Origin: Thinopyrum elongatum
Taxonomy: Eukaryota; Streptophyta; Magnoliopsida; Poales; Poaceae
NCBI GenBank assembly: GCA_011799875.1
Contig: CM022302.1
Location: 201,978,086 to 202,042,085, forward strand
Reading direction: 5' to 3'
DNA: 64,000 bases
This document shows, piece by piece, positions 45,957 through 56,121 of the stretch (positions are counted from its first letter, which is position 1; every line of letters begins with the position of its first letter). The translations under genes and the position numbers were made by a program. Below the pieces are notes generated by a model. The model was not told the DNA's origin and ran no database searches. It was given only the letters and a program-made list of their open reading frames with translations.

Positions 45957-46045
45957 CTCCCTCCGTCCCATTATATTAGATCTTATAGCATCCATATACT
46001 CACGGCGTGGATGAATAAACATCTTATATTATGGGGCGGGGGGAG
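45957..46045. mobile_element. Stowaway-like MITE, about 89 bp
   Basis: The left end is CTCCCTCCGTCCCATTATAT; the right end is the near complement ATATTATGGGGCGGGGGGAG. The TA target duplication is not preserved, so the edges are approximate. It lies in an intron of the captured gene. Confidence 0.75.
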
Positions 46046-46159
46046 TTTATTACATTTTTACAAATATCAGTCTATTAACTATAGTTAACTGTTGATGTGT
46101 TGTTGGTGTTCTTGCTGCTCTTCTATGTATATCTAGACATCATCAGAACATTAAGGTAA

Positions 46160-49100
46160 TGTGACGCCCCCGGTTCAATCGTACACTAATCATACACGCA
46201 AACGTGTACGATCAAACCCAGGGACTCACGGGAAGATATCACAACACAACTCTAAACACAAATAAACGGAGGTCCACAATATTACAGACCAGGGATCCGA
46301 AGATCCGAATACATGAGTCAGTCATACAAATAATATCTGGGTACAGACATAGTTAGACAAGTTCTGCCTTAAGAAGGCTAGCACAAACAGCGACACTAGA
46401 TCGAAAGGCGTTGGCCTCCTGCCTGGGAGCCTCCGATCCTACTCCTGGTCAGATGGCTCGATCCAGTAGTACGTGCCCTCTGGACCCGCCTGGTAGTAGG
46501 CTCCGGTAGTGGCGTCTGGCTCCTGGACTCCATCGTCTGGTGTATCATCAAGGTGGGGTATATGGGGGAAAAGAGAAATTAAAGCAACCGTGAGTACTCA
46601 TCCGAAGTACTCAGCAAGCAAGGATCTATACTACATATGCAACATTATCAAATGGAGAAAAGGCTGTATATGTGGACTGGGCTGCAGAAATGCCAGAATA
46701 GAGAGAAAGGCCTAGTCCTATCGAAGACTAGCATCTTCAAACATCTTCTCAAAGCCATCATCTTGCAGCAGTAGAAGAGAGTAGAATAGCATTTTATTTA
46801 ACAAACATGTTGAAGTACAGCTCAAAGATCCTTCCTCGACTCCCAGCGAGAAAGTAATCCCGAAGCTTCAATTAAGTAACAAGTATCTAGTTTAAGTAGT
46901 AGATCGGGATACACAAACTGAGCGTCCTTTACCGTAGGACCGGCTATCGATAGAAGATTCATCCCTGCAGGGGTGCACTACTGTTACCCAACACGCTCGA
47001 TCAACTCTGGCCGGACATACTTGCTGGGTAATGCCCGTCCTCGGAAGATCAACACGAAGCAGCGCTCTACCTACGCTCAGCAGAGAGGTCAGCACGCCGG
47101 ACTAACCTATGCACCCAGGGGTCTCGGGCCATCGCCCTGGGCACCCTGCGCGTTGCGTGGCTGGCCGGGGTGCAGGCGCGACACTGAACTCGCCAGTGAA
47201 GTATCCAGCCCAATCCCGACGATCAGCCCGCACGGTGAATCGTGACGTCTGATAAGCTTTCGGCGAAACGTACATCGCAGAGGGCCCCATAACCATTATC
47301 CCGCGTGGTGGCAGTGCGTATAGGGCACGTCGACCCACTCAGATCACACACCCAAATCCAATAGGCTCAATTAGTATCAAGCGGAGACAATCAGAGTCTC
47401 TGATGCTCCGCCACAATGTCACACTCGAGTGCCCTTCCGGCACACCCGAAATCATAGATCCCCAGCGGGTACCCACCAGGGTGGACCCACCTGTGAAAAA
47501 GGTCAAGTAACCGTGTGGTCATAATCATCAGGGTGAACGTAAGAGGTATCACCCTCGAGGTTCACACTGAGGGGTTGCACGACAGAGTCGTATCGGACAT
47601 GGAGAAGGAGGAATCACCCTCGATGACCACGACCGTACAGCTATGCAGCAGAGTATTCATCAGGAGTGCGTTACGAGGTATCACCCTCGGCACTCGATAG
47701 TTACTACGCAGAGTCGTACAACTAAGGGGGGTGTGAAGTGAGGCGTCTGTCTCTGATCGACGATCACGTTGATCGAGTCGTTGATGAACAAGCAGGGGCG
47801 ACAAAGTAAGGTGGTGGGGTCACAGATGGGTCATACCAACCTATACTAAACAGTTTATCATAGGCAGGTAAGATAGCAATGAACAGGTTACAACAGCAGG
47901 CTATGCATCAGAATAGGAGCATACATTAACAGTAGCGAAATCTAATGCAAGCAGGAGAATAGAATGGGCGATATCTGGAATGCTCAAGGGGGGGGCTTGC
48001 CTGGTTGCTCTGGCAAGAGAGGGAGGTCGTCAACGGGCTGCTCGTCGGTAGAGTAGTCGTAACCTGGTGCAGCGTCGTCGGTCTCGGCGTCTATCGAGAG
48101 AGAAGGAGGGGGAGAGAAACAATAAATTCACAGCAATAATGCAAACAATATGTATGACACGCCTAAATGATATGCCGGGGTGTTCTACTGCCTAACTAAA
48201 CGATTTAGTTAATTTAGGAATTTATTTGGATTTATTTAATTAAAGTTGGGCACTATTCATTTACTGAAATTGGTCTAAAAGTTCAATGTTCTTATAGCTG
48301 CGGGCGTCTGACGGGAATACGGAGGGCGTATCCGGGCTCGTATCGTCGTTCTGAGCAAGTTTCATGTATAAAATATTTTCATCGGAGATACGGTTTAAAA
48401 GATATGATTTTCTAAAGTTTTTATCAATTTCTGGAATTTAATTAATTATTTAATTCAACATTATCCGAAACAGTGATTGATGACGTCAGCATGACATCAT
48501 GCTGACGTCAGCAGCCACCTGACAGGGTGGGTCCCACCTGTCATAGGCTGTCAGGTTAATTAGGTTTAATTAATTTAATTACTGATTAATTAACACTAAT
48601 TAGTTAATTAGATTAACCTAATCAGGATTAATTAACTAATTAATTAACTAATTAATTATTTAATTAATTATTTTATTTATTTTTATTTTTATTTTCTTAA
48701 AATCGTTTCTGGGCCGTGGGCCCCATTCGTCAGTGTCACAGGGGGTTCGGGCCCCACTGGGCAGTGGCCCAGGGGCGGACACGTCCGGGGCGTGCCCCTT
48801 TTTGGGACTGGACATGTCCGGTGCCCAAAGGGGACGCACGGGCGGGCGCGGGCGCAGCCCGAGCGGGCGCGTCCAGGGTGCGCCCGGGCGCTGGCCACGG
48901 GCGCCGGCGAGGCGCGGCCGGACGGGTCGGTGGTGAGCGCGGGGCCACGGCGAGCGATGTGGACGAGGTGTGGGGGCGCGCGCGCGCGCGGGTGGCCGCG
49001 GCGAGCGGAGGCAGAGGCGAGAGGATGAGCGGCAGCGGCGGCTGGAGTGGGCGCGAGCGGGGCGCGCGCAGCGCGGTCGGGCACGAGCCGGGGCGCGGCG

Positions 49101-50241
49101 ACGCGTGAGCATGCGCGCAGCGCGGTGAGCGGCGGCACGGGGGCGCGGTGCGCGCGGCGAGGTGCGGGAGCAGAGAGGGGGAAAGAGGCCCGAGGCCTCA
49201 CCGTGCTCGTAGGGACGGGGCAGCGGGAGGTCGGGGTGGTCGACGGGGACGACGGCGACGGGGAGGCAGGCCGGCGGGGAGGCGCGGGCTCCGGGCGGCG
49301 GCGAGGTCGTCGCGGGCGACGGGATCGGGGATTTGCCCCGATCCGGATCCAGTCGAGGGAGGGGGCGACCGAGCGCCAGGCGGCTGGTCGGGGAAGAGGA
49401 GGGGACGGGGCGACGTCGGTGTGGCGGCGGCGTCGGCGCTGGCCGATCGGCGCGGGAGCGGGGCGGCGTCGGCGAGCGGCGTCGGCGACGGGGCCGTTCC
49501 CGCGATCCCGATCCCGATCTGGATCGGGAGGTGGGGGCTGACGAGGGGGAGGCGGCGACGGGGCGGCGTCGGCGACGGCGTAGGCGACGGGGCGGACGGG
49601 ATCGGGAGATCCCGATCCAGACGAGGGGGGAGGAGAGGAGCGAGGGGAGTGGGGGGGGTGGGGATTAGGGTTCGGTCGGCTGGGGGCCATATAGGCCAGG
49701 GGGGCACAAGTGGGCCGGCCGGCTGGGCTTCGGCCCAGTTGGGCCGGAGGAGGGGGGGGTCCTTCTTCTTCTTTTCTGTTTCATTTTTCTTTTATCTTTT
49801 TCTTTATTCTCCTTTCTCAGTTTAGTAAATAGTCAGGCCTCAAAATGGTTTTTGTAAAACATGAGACCTAGTTCATAAATACCAGTGCATTATACCTTAA
49901 CACCTAAAATTAGTTTGGACAAAACATAATTCCATATTTATTTCAGATTTAATAAATGGTTACTAAATATTATCTTTATCCACTGTTTGAGGTTGTTCGA
50001 GTCACTTATCCAATTCCAATGATGTTGGTTTCAATTTTAGAATAGCCTCTGGAATATTTGTTATTTATCTGACATTTTAGCTCCTATGTTGGTCAACTTT
50101 TATATTCCACTTTCATTTAAATTTGAATTTAACTTAGGAGTTGAAATGCAATATGATGCTAATGATGATTATGCACTGTTGATCATGCTAACATGTCATT
50201 ATCAAAAGTGATTACTGTTGCTAATCACCGGGGGTGTTACA
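46160..50241 (-). repeat. chromovirus 3' LTR
   Basis: 4082 bp. The plus strand reads TGTGACGCCCCCGGTTC at the left and GGGGGTGTTACA at the right. It contains an AT-rich tract of TTAATTAA repeats (48590-48680), a very GC-rich block (48715-49760) and the TGACGTCA palindrome. ACTCTCCTCATC from 50242 is the complement of the polypurine tract. Confidence 0.92.
48481..48510. promoter_or_regulatory. palindrome of two TGACGTCA sites in the 3' LTR
   Basis: The two 14-base arms, TGACGTCAGCATGA and its exact complement, are separated by CA. Each arm starts with TGACGTCA, the known bZIP (TGA/CREB-type) binding site. The same 30 bases occur in the 5' LTR. Confidence 0.7.
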
Positions 50242-50277
50242 ACTCTCCTCATCTATTAAGAATTCTCGTCCCGAGAA

Positions 50278-53088
50278 TTATGAGGAAGACTGAAAGAAAA
50301 AGGGGTATTCTTCGCGAAGACGATCCTCGCGTTCCCAAGTGGCTTCATCTTCAGAATGATTTGACCACTGAACCTTGAGGAACTTGATTGACTTTTGACG
50401 TGTTCGACGCTCAGCTTGATCAAGAATACGGATGGGATATTCTGGATATGACAGATCTTCCCGTAATTCAAGCACTTCATGATCCACAGCTCGAATAGGA
50501 TCCTTGAAGCAGCGGCGGAGTTGGGATACATGAAAGACGTCATGTACTTGAGAAAGGTTTGGCGGCAATTGCAACTGATATGCCACTTCTCCTTGACGGG
50601 CAAGAATACGGAACGGGCCAATGTAGCGAGGGGCTAACTTGCCTTTGATTCCGAACCGATGAGTGCCTTTCAACGGAGTGACGCGGAGGTAAGCTTGTTC
50701 GCCAGGTTGATAGACCATTTCCTGGTGCTTACGGTCATAGTTGCTCTTCTGACGAGACTGAGCAGATTTCAAATGTTCACGAACAATACGGACTTGTTCT
50801 TCAGCTTGCCGAATAATGTCCGGTCCGACGAGTGAGCGTTCCCCAGTTTCTGACCAATTCAGAGGGGTTCGACACTTACGACCGTATAGAACTTCAAACG
50901 GTGCCATCTTCAGACTAGCTTGATAGCTATTGTTGTAAGAGAATTCGGCATACGGGAGAGATTCCTCCCATTTCTTACCGAAGGAGATGACGCAAGCTCG
51001 AAGCATATCTTCGAGCACTTGATTCACTCGTTCAACTTGACCCTGTGACTGAGGGTGAAAAGCGGTGCTGAAAGACAGATGAGTTCCCATAGCTTCTTGG
51101 AAACTATTCCAGAATCTGGAGGTGAAGAGGCTGCCATGATCAGAACTGATCTCCAACGGAACACCGTGGAGTGACACCATCCGGGAAACATACAAGTCTG
51201 CTAACTGGCTAGCAGTGATTGTCTCTTTAACAGGCAGAAAGTGGGCAACCTTAGAGAATCGGTCAATGACAACAAATATAGCATCATTACCCTTCTGGGA
51301 TTTGGGAAAACCAGTAATGAAATCCATTTGGACCTTGTCCCATTTCCATTCAGGAATTTCCAGGGGTTGCAGAGTTCCTGCGGGCCTTTGATGTTGGGCT
51401 TTAACGCGGCGGCAAACGTCACACTCAGAAACATAACGAGCAATGTCTCGCTTCATATTAGGCCACCAGAATCTTTGACAAATGTCACGGTACATCTTTG
51501 TGCTACCAGGATGAATAGACAAGGGAGTGTCATGAGCTTCCTTCATAACGTTTTCCCTCTCATTCTTGAACTTGGGTACGAAGAGACGGTGTTGGAAAAA
51601 TAGGATCCCATCTGCATCAAGATGGAATTCCGACGGCTTTCCTTTCTCGAGGTATCGCTTGACCTTTTCAACTTCAGTGTCATACCTTTGCATAACCTTA
51701 ATGCCGTGTTCTAAATCTGGTTCGACAACCAGGGTATTGAGATAACCCTGTGGAACAATATGGAGGTTCAATTTGTAAAGCTCTTCATGGAGAAGAGGTT
51801 GTGTTTCTTGAACCATAAGATTGTTGCTATAGGACTTGCGACTCAAAGCATCGGCCATTACATTAGCCTTGCCGGGGGTATAAGAAATATTCATATCATA
51901 ATCGGCAATTGTTTCGAGCCATCTTTGTTGACGAAGGTTCAGATCTGGTTGAGTATATAAATACTTCAAGCTTTGGTGATTCGTGTATATCTCGCAACGG
52001 TTACCGAGAAGGTAATGTCGCCATAGCTTCAAGGCATAGATAACCGCAGAAAGTTCAAGATCATGCATGGGATAATTTTCTTCATGAGGACGCAATTGTC
52101 GGGAGGCATAAGCAATCACTTTGCGCTCTTGCATTAGGACACAGCCTAATCCTTGACGAGATGCATCACAGTATATCACGAAATCCTTTTGGGAATCCGG
52201 GGGTGCTAGTACTGGGGCAGATGTCAATTTATCTTTTAGTGTCTGAAAGCTTTCTTGACATTTTTCTGTCCACTCAAATTTAACACCTTTGTGAAGCAGA
52301 TTTGTCAATGGTTTTGCAATCTTGGAAAAGTTCTCAACGAATCGACGGCAATAACTAGCGAGTCCGAGAAAACTTCTGACTTGCTTAACATTCTTTGGGG
52401 GAGTCCAGTCGAGAATAGCCTGAACTCGTTCGGGGTTAACAGCAATCCCATCCTTGGAAATCACATGTCCAAGGTAAGTTACTTCAGGAAGCCAAAATTC
52501 GCACTTGGAATACTTGGCATACAACTGGTGTTCTCGGAGCCTTTCTAAAACAAGGCAGAGATGTTCAGCATGTTCCTCTTTATTCTTAGAATAGACCAGA
52601 ATATCATCTAGATATACCACGACGAATTTGTCGAGGTAATCCATGAATATATAATTCATCAGACGGGAGAATGTAGCTGGGGCATTCGTTAGGCCAAATG
52701 ACATGACGGTGTATTCATAGGAGCCATAACGAGTGACGAATGCAGTCTTGGGAATGTCCTCTTCACGGACACGGATCTGGTGATAACCCAACCTCAAGTC
52801 GAGTTTAGAGAACACCGATGATCCGGCAAGTTGATCATAAAGATCATTGATACGGGGCAGTGGGTATTTATTCTGGATTGTGGCTTGGTTAATGGGCCGG
52901 TAATCCTGAACCAATCGGTTAGTTCCATCCTTCTTCTTAACGAAGAGTGAAGGTGCTCCCCAAGCAGAGGAACTGGGGCGGATGAAACCACTCTTAAGTG
53001 ACTTGTCGATTTCTTCCTTAAGCTCAAGAAGGTGATGCGGAGGCATCTTATAAGGTCGCTTGGCAATAGGAACGGTGCCAGGCTTCAA
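50278..53088 (-). CDS. chromovirus RT-RNase H-integrase-chromodomain ORF
   Basis: 936 codons, ending with TAA at 50278-50280, 36 bp from the 3' LTR. RT spans about 1-260 with [14 protein letters not shown] and the catalytic [10 protein letters not shown] at 159-162. RNase H is at 300-420 with YCDAS at 308 and MADALSR; the expected Asp in the YTDH motif reads Asn (YTNHQSL, codon AAT at 51979-51981). Integrase has [18 protein letters not shown] (zinc), then D589, D650 (SSDHGS) and E686 (GQVERVNQ). The end (about 885-930) is a chromodomain, [19 protein letters not shown], which steers insertion to particular chromatin. The ORF begins mid-protein because of a frameshift near 53152. RT and integrase look intact; the Asn change may impair RNase H. 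Confidence 0.92.
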   Translation of the reverse strand: MKPGTVPIAKRPYKMPPHHLLELKEEIDKSLKSGFIRPSSSAWGAPSLFVKKKDGTNRLVQDYRPINQATIQNKYPLPRINDLYDQLAGSSVFSKLDLRLGYHQIRVREEDIPKTAFVTRYGSYEYTVMSFGLTNAPATFSRLMNYIFMDYLDKFVVVYLDDILVYSKNKEEHAEHLCLVLERLREHQLYAKYSKCEFWLPEVTYLGHVISKDGIAVNPERVQAILDWTPPKNVKQVRSFLGLASYCRRFVENFSKIAKPLTNLLHKGVKFEWTEKCQESFQTLKDKLTSAPVLAPPDSQKDFVIYCDASRQGLGCVLMQERKVIAYASRQLRPHEENYPMHDLELSAVIYALKLWRHYLLGNRCEIYTNHQSLKYLYTQPDLNLRQQRWLETIADYDMNISYTPGKANVMADALSRKSYSNNLMVQETQPLLHEELYKLNLHIVPQGYLNTLVVEPDLEHGIKVMQRYDTEVEKVKRYLEKGKPSEFHLDADGILFFQHRLFVPKFKNERENVMKEAHDTPLSIHPGSTKMYRDICQRFWWPNMKRDIARYVSECDVCRRVKAQHQRPAGTLQPLEIPEWKWDKVQMDFITGFPKSQKGNDAIFVVIDRFSKVAHFLPVKETITASQLADLYVSRMVSLHGVPLEISSDHGSLFTSRFWNSFQEAMGTHLSFSTAFHPQSQGQVERVNQVLEDMLRACVISFGKKWEESLPYAEFSYNNSYQASLKMAPFEVLYGRKCRTPLNWSETGERSLVGPDIIRQAEEQVRIVREHLKSAQSRQKSNYDRKHQEMVYQPGEQAYLRVTPLKGTHRFGIKGKLAPRYIGPFRILARQGEVAYQLQLPPNLSQVHDVFHVSQLRRCFKDPIRAVDHEVLELREDLSYPEYPIRILDQAERRTRQKSIKFLKVQWSNHSEDEATWEREDRLREEYPFFFQSSS

Positions 53089-54704
53089 GTCAATGACAAA
53101 CTCGACAGCTCTAGCCGGGGGTATGCCTGGAAGTTCTTCGGGAAAGACGTCTGAAAATCTCGAACGACAGAAACGTTCTCGATTCCTTCCAGAGGTGAGG
53201 CGTTCAAAGCATTCATAACATATATCTCAGCTTCAGCGTCTCGAGTAATTCGGGCAGTGTAGTTCACTATCTCATCGGAGGGGTGAATAAGTTGGATAAC
53301 TTTAGTGGCACAATTGATCGAAGCAATGTGAGCTTTCAACCAATCCATTCCGTGTATGAGGTCTATGGTGGAAGACTTCAGGATAATAGGGGAAGCCAGG
53401 AATTCAAATTCCTCGATTTCAACAGGGACATTATGTGCCATCATAGTGGTTTGACATTGGCCTCCAGGGGTACGGACAACTATTGGCAGGTTCATCTTTT
53501 CGAATGCAATGTCATGAGATAATGCAAATGCTTCAGACATGAATGAATGCGATGCTCCTGAATCAAATAATACAGAAGCAGGTACTGAGTTAACAAGAAG
53601 GGTACCCATCACAGTAGCAGGTTGATCCTGGACTTCTTCAATGTCAATGTTGTAAGCCTGACCACGACCACGTGAAGCAGACCCAGTATTATAGTTGCGG
53701 GTCTGATTGTTGCCACGGCCATATCCACGGCCAGCACGAGGAAAATCTAACTGATTCTGAGTCTGGCGGCAGTCTTTAGCCTGGTGGCCTGGTTTGCGGC
53801 ACTTGAAACACAAACCATCTTCAGGACGAAGAGGGGCATTGTTTTGAATAGCTTGAGCCTTTGACGGCCTCGGTGGTGGAGGAGGCAGACGTAGTGCAGC
53901 ATTGTTCTTTGGCGCAGAGGTATTGGGACGGAACGCGTTGTTGGGAATCCAAACTCTACGCTTCGGTGCTGAGCCCGAAGATGAGCCAGCATCACGATAG
54001 CGCTTCTGCGAGTCCTTGTGTTCCATCTGAGCGGTCTCAACGAGAATAGCCTTGTTCACTAGAGTTGAGAAGTCATTGATGTCTTGAGCAGCTAGTGCAA
54101 GCTTGAGGTCAGGGTGTAGTCCATTACGGAACTTCTCCTGTCTGCGAGCATCTGTGGCGATGTCTTCTTCAGCATAGCGGGAGAGATCAAGAAATTCCCG
54201 CTGATAAGCTTCGACGGTTTTATTGCCCTGAGTGAGGTTGCGGAACTGGGTCTTCATGCGTTCCATAATTGCTTGAGGGATGTAACGTGTACGGAAAGCA
54301 GCCTGGAACTCATACCAAGTGATGACTGTTCCAACAGGCAGAGTACGCTTGTGTGTGTCCCACCATTGAGCAGCGGGGCCCTTTAAGAAAAAGGCCGCGA
54401 AGGTGACAAAGTTGGCGGGGGCGACATTAGTAGACTCCATCTCGTGAGTGATGTCGCGGAGCCAGTCATCGGCATCCAGGGGCTTGTCAGAGTTGCGAAA
54501 CTGCGTTGGGTTGAGTCGCGTAAACTCTGTCAAAGTTACTGAAGCTGGGTTCTGGTTCTGGTTGTTCTGATGCGGAAACTGAGCCATGATTCCAACCATG
54601 AACTGGCGGTTGAGCTCGAACTGTTGCATCATAGCTGCCATATAGTCTGGCGGTGGTGGACGTTCAGGGGTACGACCACGACCACGACCACCTGGTCTAA
54701 CCAT
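53085..54704 (-). CDS. chromovirus gag-protease ORF
   Basis: I start it at ATG 54704 ([19 protein letters not shown]), where the sequence takes on gag composition, although the frame is open upstream to 55181. It is 539 residues. The gag core covers about 55-230 with [15 protein letters not shown] and [18 protein letters not shown]. The zinc knuckle [14 protein letters not shown] is at 299-312. Protease follows with [13 protein letters not shown], catalytic Asp 381, and [12 protein letters not shown]. The frame then shifts near 53152 and ends at 53085 in non-homologous residues; in related elements gag-pol continues into RT in one frame. Confidence 0.9.
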   Translation of the reverse strand: MVRPGGRGRGRTPERPPPPDYMAAMMQQFELNRQFMVGIMAQFPHQNNQNQNPASVTLTEFTRLNPTQFRNSDKPLDADDWLRDITHEMESTNVAPANFVTFAAFFLKGPAAQWWDTHKRTLPVGTVITWYEFQAAFRTRYIPQAIMERMKTQFRNLTQGNKTVEAYQREFLDLSRYAEEDIATDARRQEKFRNGLHPDLKLALAAQDINDFSTLVNKAILVETAQMEHKDSQKRYRDAGSSSGSAPKRRVWIPNNAFRPNTSAPKNNAALRLPPPPPRPSKAQAIQNNAPLRPEDGLCFKCRKPGHQAKDCRQTQNQLDFPRAGRGYGRGNNQTRNYNTGSASRGRGQAYNIDIEEVQDQPATVMGTLLVNSVPASVLFDSGASHSFMSEAFALSHDIAFEKMNLPIVVRTPGGQCQTTMMAHNVPVEIEEFEFLASPIILKSSTIDLIHGMDWLKAHIASINCATKVIQLIHPSDEIVNYTARITRDAEAEIYVMNALNASPLEGIENVSVVRDFQTSFPKNFQAYPRLELSSLSLT

Positions 54705-54954
54705 CCTGCTACGTATCAACAGGGGGTAGTTTAGTAAAAGCAATTGCGAGTGTTTAGCGACAAGTATGATGTAGCACGACAATACCTTAAGCAGTGTAAT
54801 AGATACATAACAGTAGTCGATTAAGACATACAGATCCATACACAAAGTCGGGTACATGCGGACAGCATAACGGCGCAAATTAAAAGCTAGACATACTAGG
54901 CGGCGCGCAGGCACGCGGTAAGGAAGTACACAATGAGACATAGCAAAGGCTACA

Positions 54955-55725
54955 TCAACGTCGGAGAAAACCACTGTAACGGGGTAACTGCGAGTGCGGA
55001 CGACGAATATTCGTCGCGGAAGGATCCTGTGCTCCATGTGCACTCTGATGCAGAACCCGGTCTCGAACTGTAAGAAGAGGTCCACGTGTAGGTGTGTGAC
55101 CTCCAACAGCAGGCCAGTCAATACCAGCATACATCTGAGTCCTGCGCGGGTAAAGGATGTGCTCCGGATGTATCCCTGCACGAACAGCGGGCATCAACTG
55201 CGTCATGGCGTCGTAGAGACGTGCTCGAGTGGCAACCAACTCGACGGCAAGAGCCCGAACAGTGCGATCCAGAGCCTGAGTGCACTGAATCAGAACGCGG
55301 TGGTCATATCGGCGAGGCTCGTACGGGGCACAGATAGCTGTGTAGTATCCGGTAGCATCTCCAGCAGGGGCATACGGAATGTAGCGGAACTCAGAGTCAT
55401 CCAAGATATCACTGAACTGTCCTCGAAGACGTGCGACAGCAGAGTAGGCGGCATCATGTACTGCCATCTCAATCGTCACGCCGATACCGTGGAAAAGGTG
55501 CAGCTCGGTGTCTGAGTCATTCTGCCGATCATAGATACGAACATCAGCATGGTACTGCTCCTGATTAAACTCGCGGTAATCCTCGTAAACCATGTACTCA
55601 GGGTACCAGCGGTAGCCAAGTCTGGTCATGAGAGCGATCAGGACAGCTGGAAAACCAGGGGCATCACGAGCCCAAGTGTGAAGCACAAGCTGTATCATAG
55701 GACGCGGTGGAAACAAACGGTCCAT
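54955..55725 (-). CDS. extra ORF before gag in the chromovirus, unknown function
   Basis: 256 residues from ATG 55725 (MDRLFPPRPMIQLVLHTW); an upstream ATG at 55800 is in frame but precedes a less ordered stretch. It ends at 54955, 250 bp before gag. Visible parts are RLGYRWYPEYMVYEDYREF, YHADVRIYDRQ, then GIGVTIEMAVHDAAYSAVARL, FRYIPYAPAG and an Ala/Arg/Leu-rich helical part. The YHxxVxIY ... GxGxT ... AAYxAVxxL order loosely recalls a double-stranded RNA-binding fold; this is a guess from pattern only. It has no transmembrane segment. The frame is intact, unlike gag-pol, so it could still be expressed. Confidence 0.65.
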   Translation of the reverse strand: MDRLFPPRPMIQLVLHTWARDAPGFPAVLIALMTRLGYRWYPEYMVYEDYREFNQEQYHADVRIYDRQNDSDTELHLFHGIGVTIEMAVHDAAYSAVARLRGQFSDILDDSEFRYIPYAPAGDATGYYTAICAPYEPRRYDHRVLIQCTQALDRTVRALAVELVATRARLYDAMTQLMPAVRAGIHPEHILYPRRTQMYAGIDWPAVGGHTPTRGPLLTVRDRVLHQSAHGAQDPSATNIRRPHSQLPRYSGFLRR

Positions 55726-56105
55726 CTGAAACAGAGGAAATTCAGATTTGTCAAATGACAACGAGAAGTTTAACACAACTCGGAGAGAAAGGTTAAACAA
55801 AACAATGGAAAGGAAAATGATTATCAGACTAATCAGATCAACGACAGGGAAATCGCACAGATATCCAGCTCTCCGGGTAGACGGGATTTACGAGATCCTA
55901 AGTGTCGGCGTTAGTAAAATTTTATTTAACCCAAATAGAAGAGATATTAGAGTCCCAGAGTATAGACGAGGAATAAAAGATCCTAATACCACCCAGTTGG
56001 CGACGTGGGCCCGTAAACCACACAGCCAAGTTAGTAAATTAGTTTCTCGGTTTCTAGACTCAACTTCGGCCAAGGAATTTGGAGGGGGGCTTCCTACAGG
56101 CAGTC
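55726..56105 (-). other. chromovirus untranslated leader
   Basis: The stretch between the primer site and the extra ORF shows no convincing ORF of its own. It probably contains the packaging signal, but nothing in the sequence proves this. Confidence 0.5.
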
Positions 56106-56118
56106 GGCTCTGATACCA
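56106..56118 (-). other. chromovirus primer binding site (initiator Met tRNA)
   Basis: The plus strand reads GGCTCTGATACCA, so the minus strand reads TGGTATCAGAGCC, the standard initiator-Met site, three bases from the LTR at 56122. Confidence 0.9.
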
Positions 56119-56121
56119 ACT

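Noticed and set aside
48660..49825. Long overlapping ORFs on both strands (up to 333 residues) in the LTR
   Set aside because: They lie in very GC-rich DNA where stop codons are rare in all frames, have Arg/Pro/Ala/Gly-only composition, and are repeated in the other LTR with frame breaks. They are not genes.
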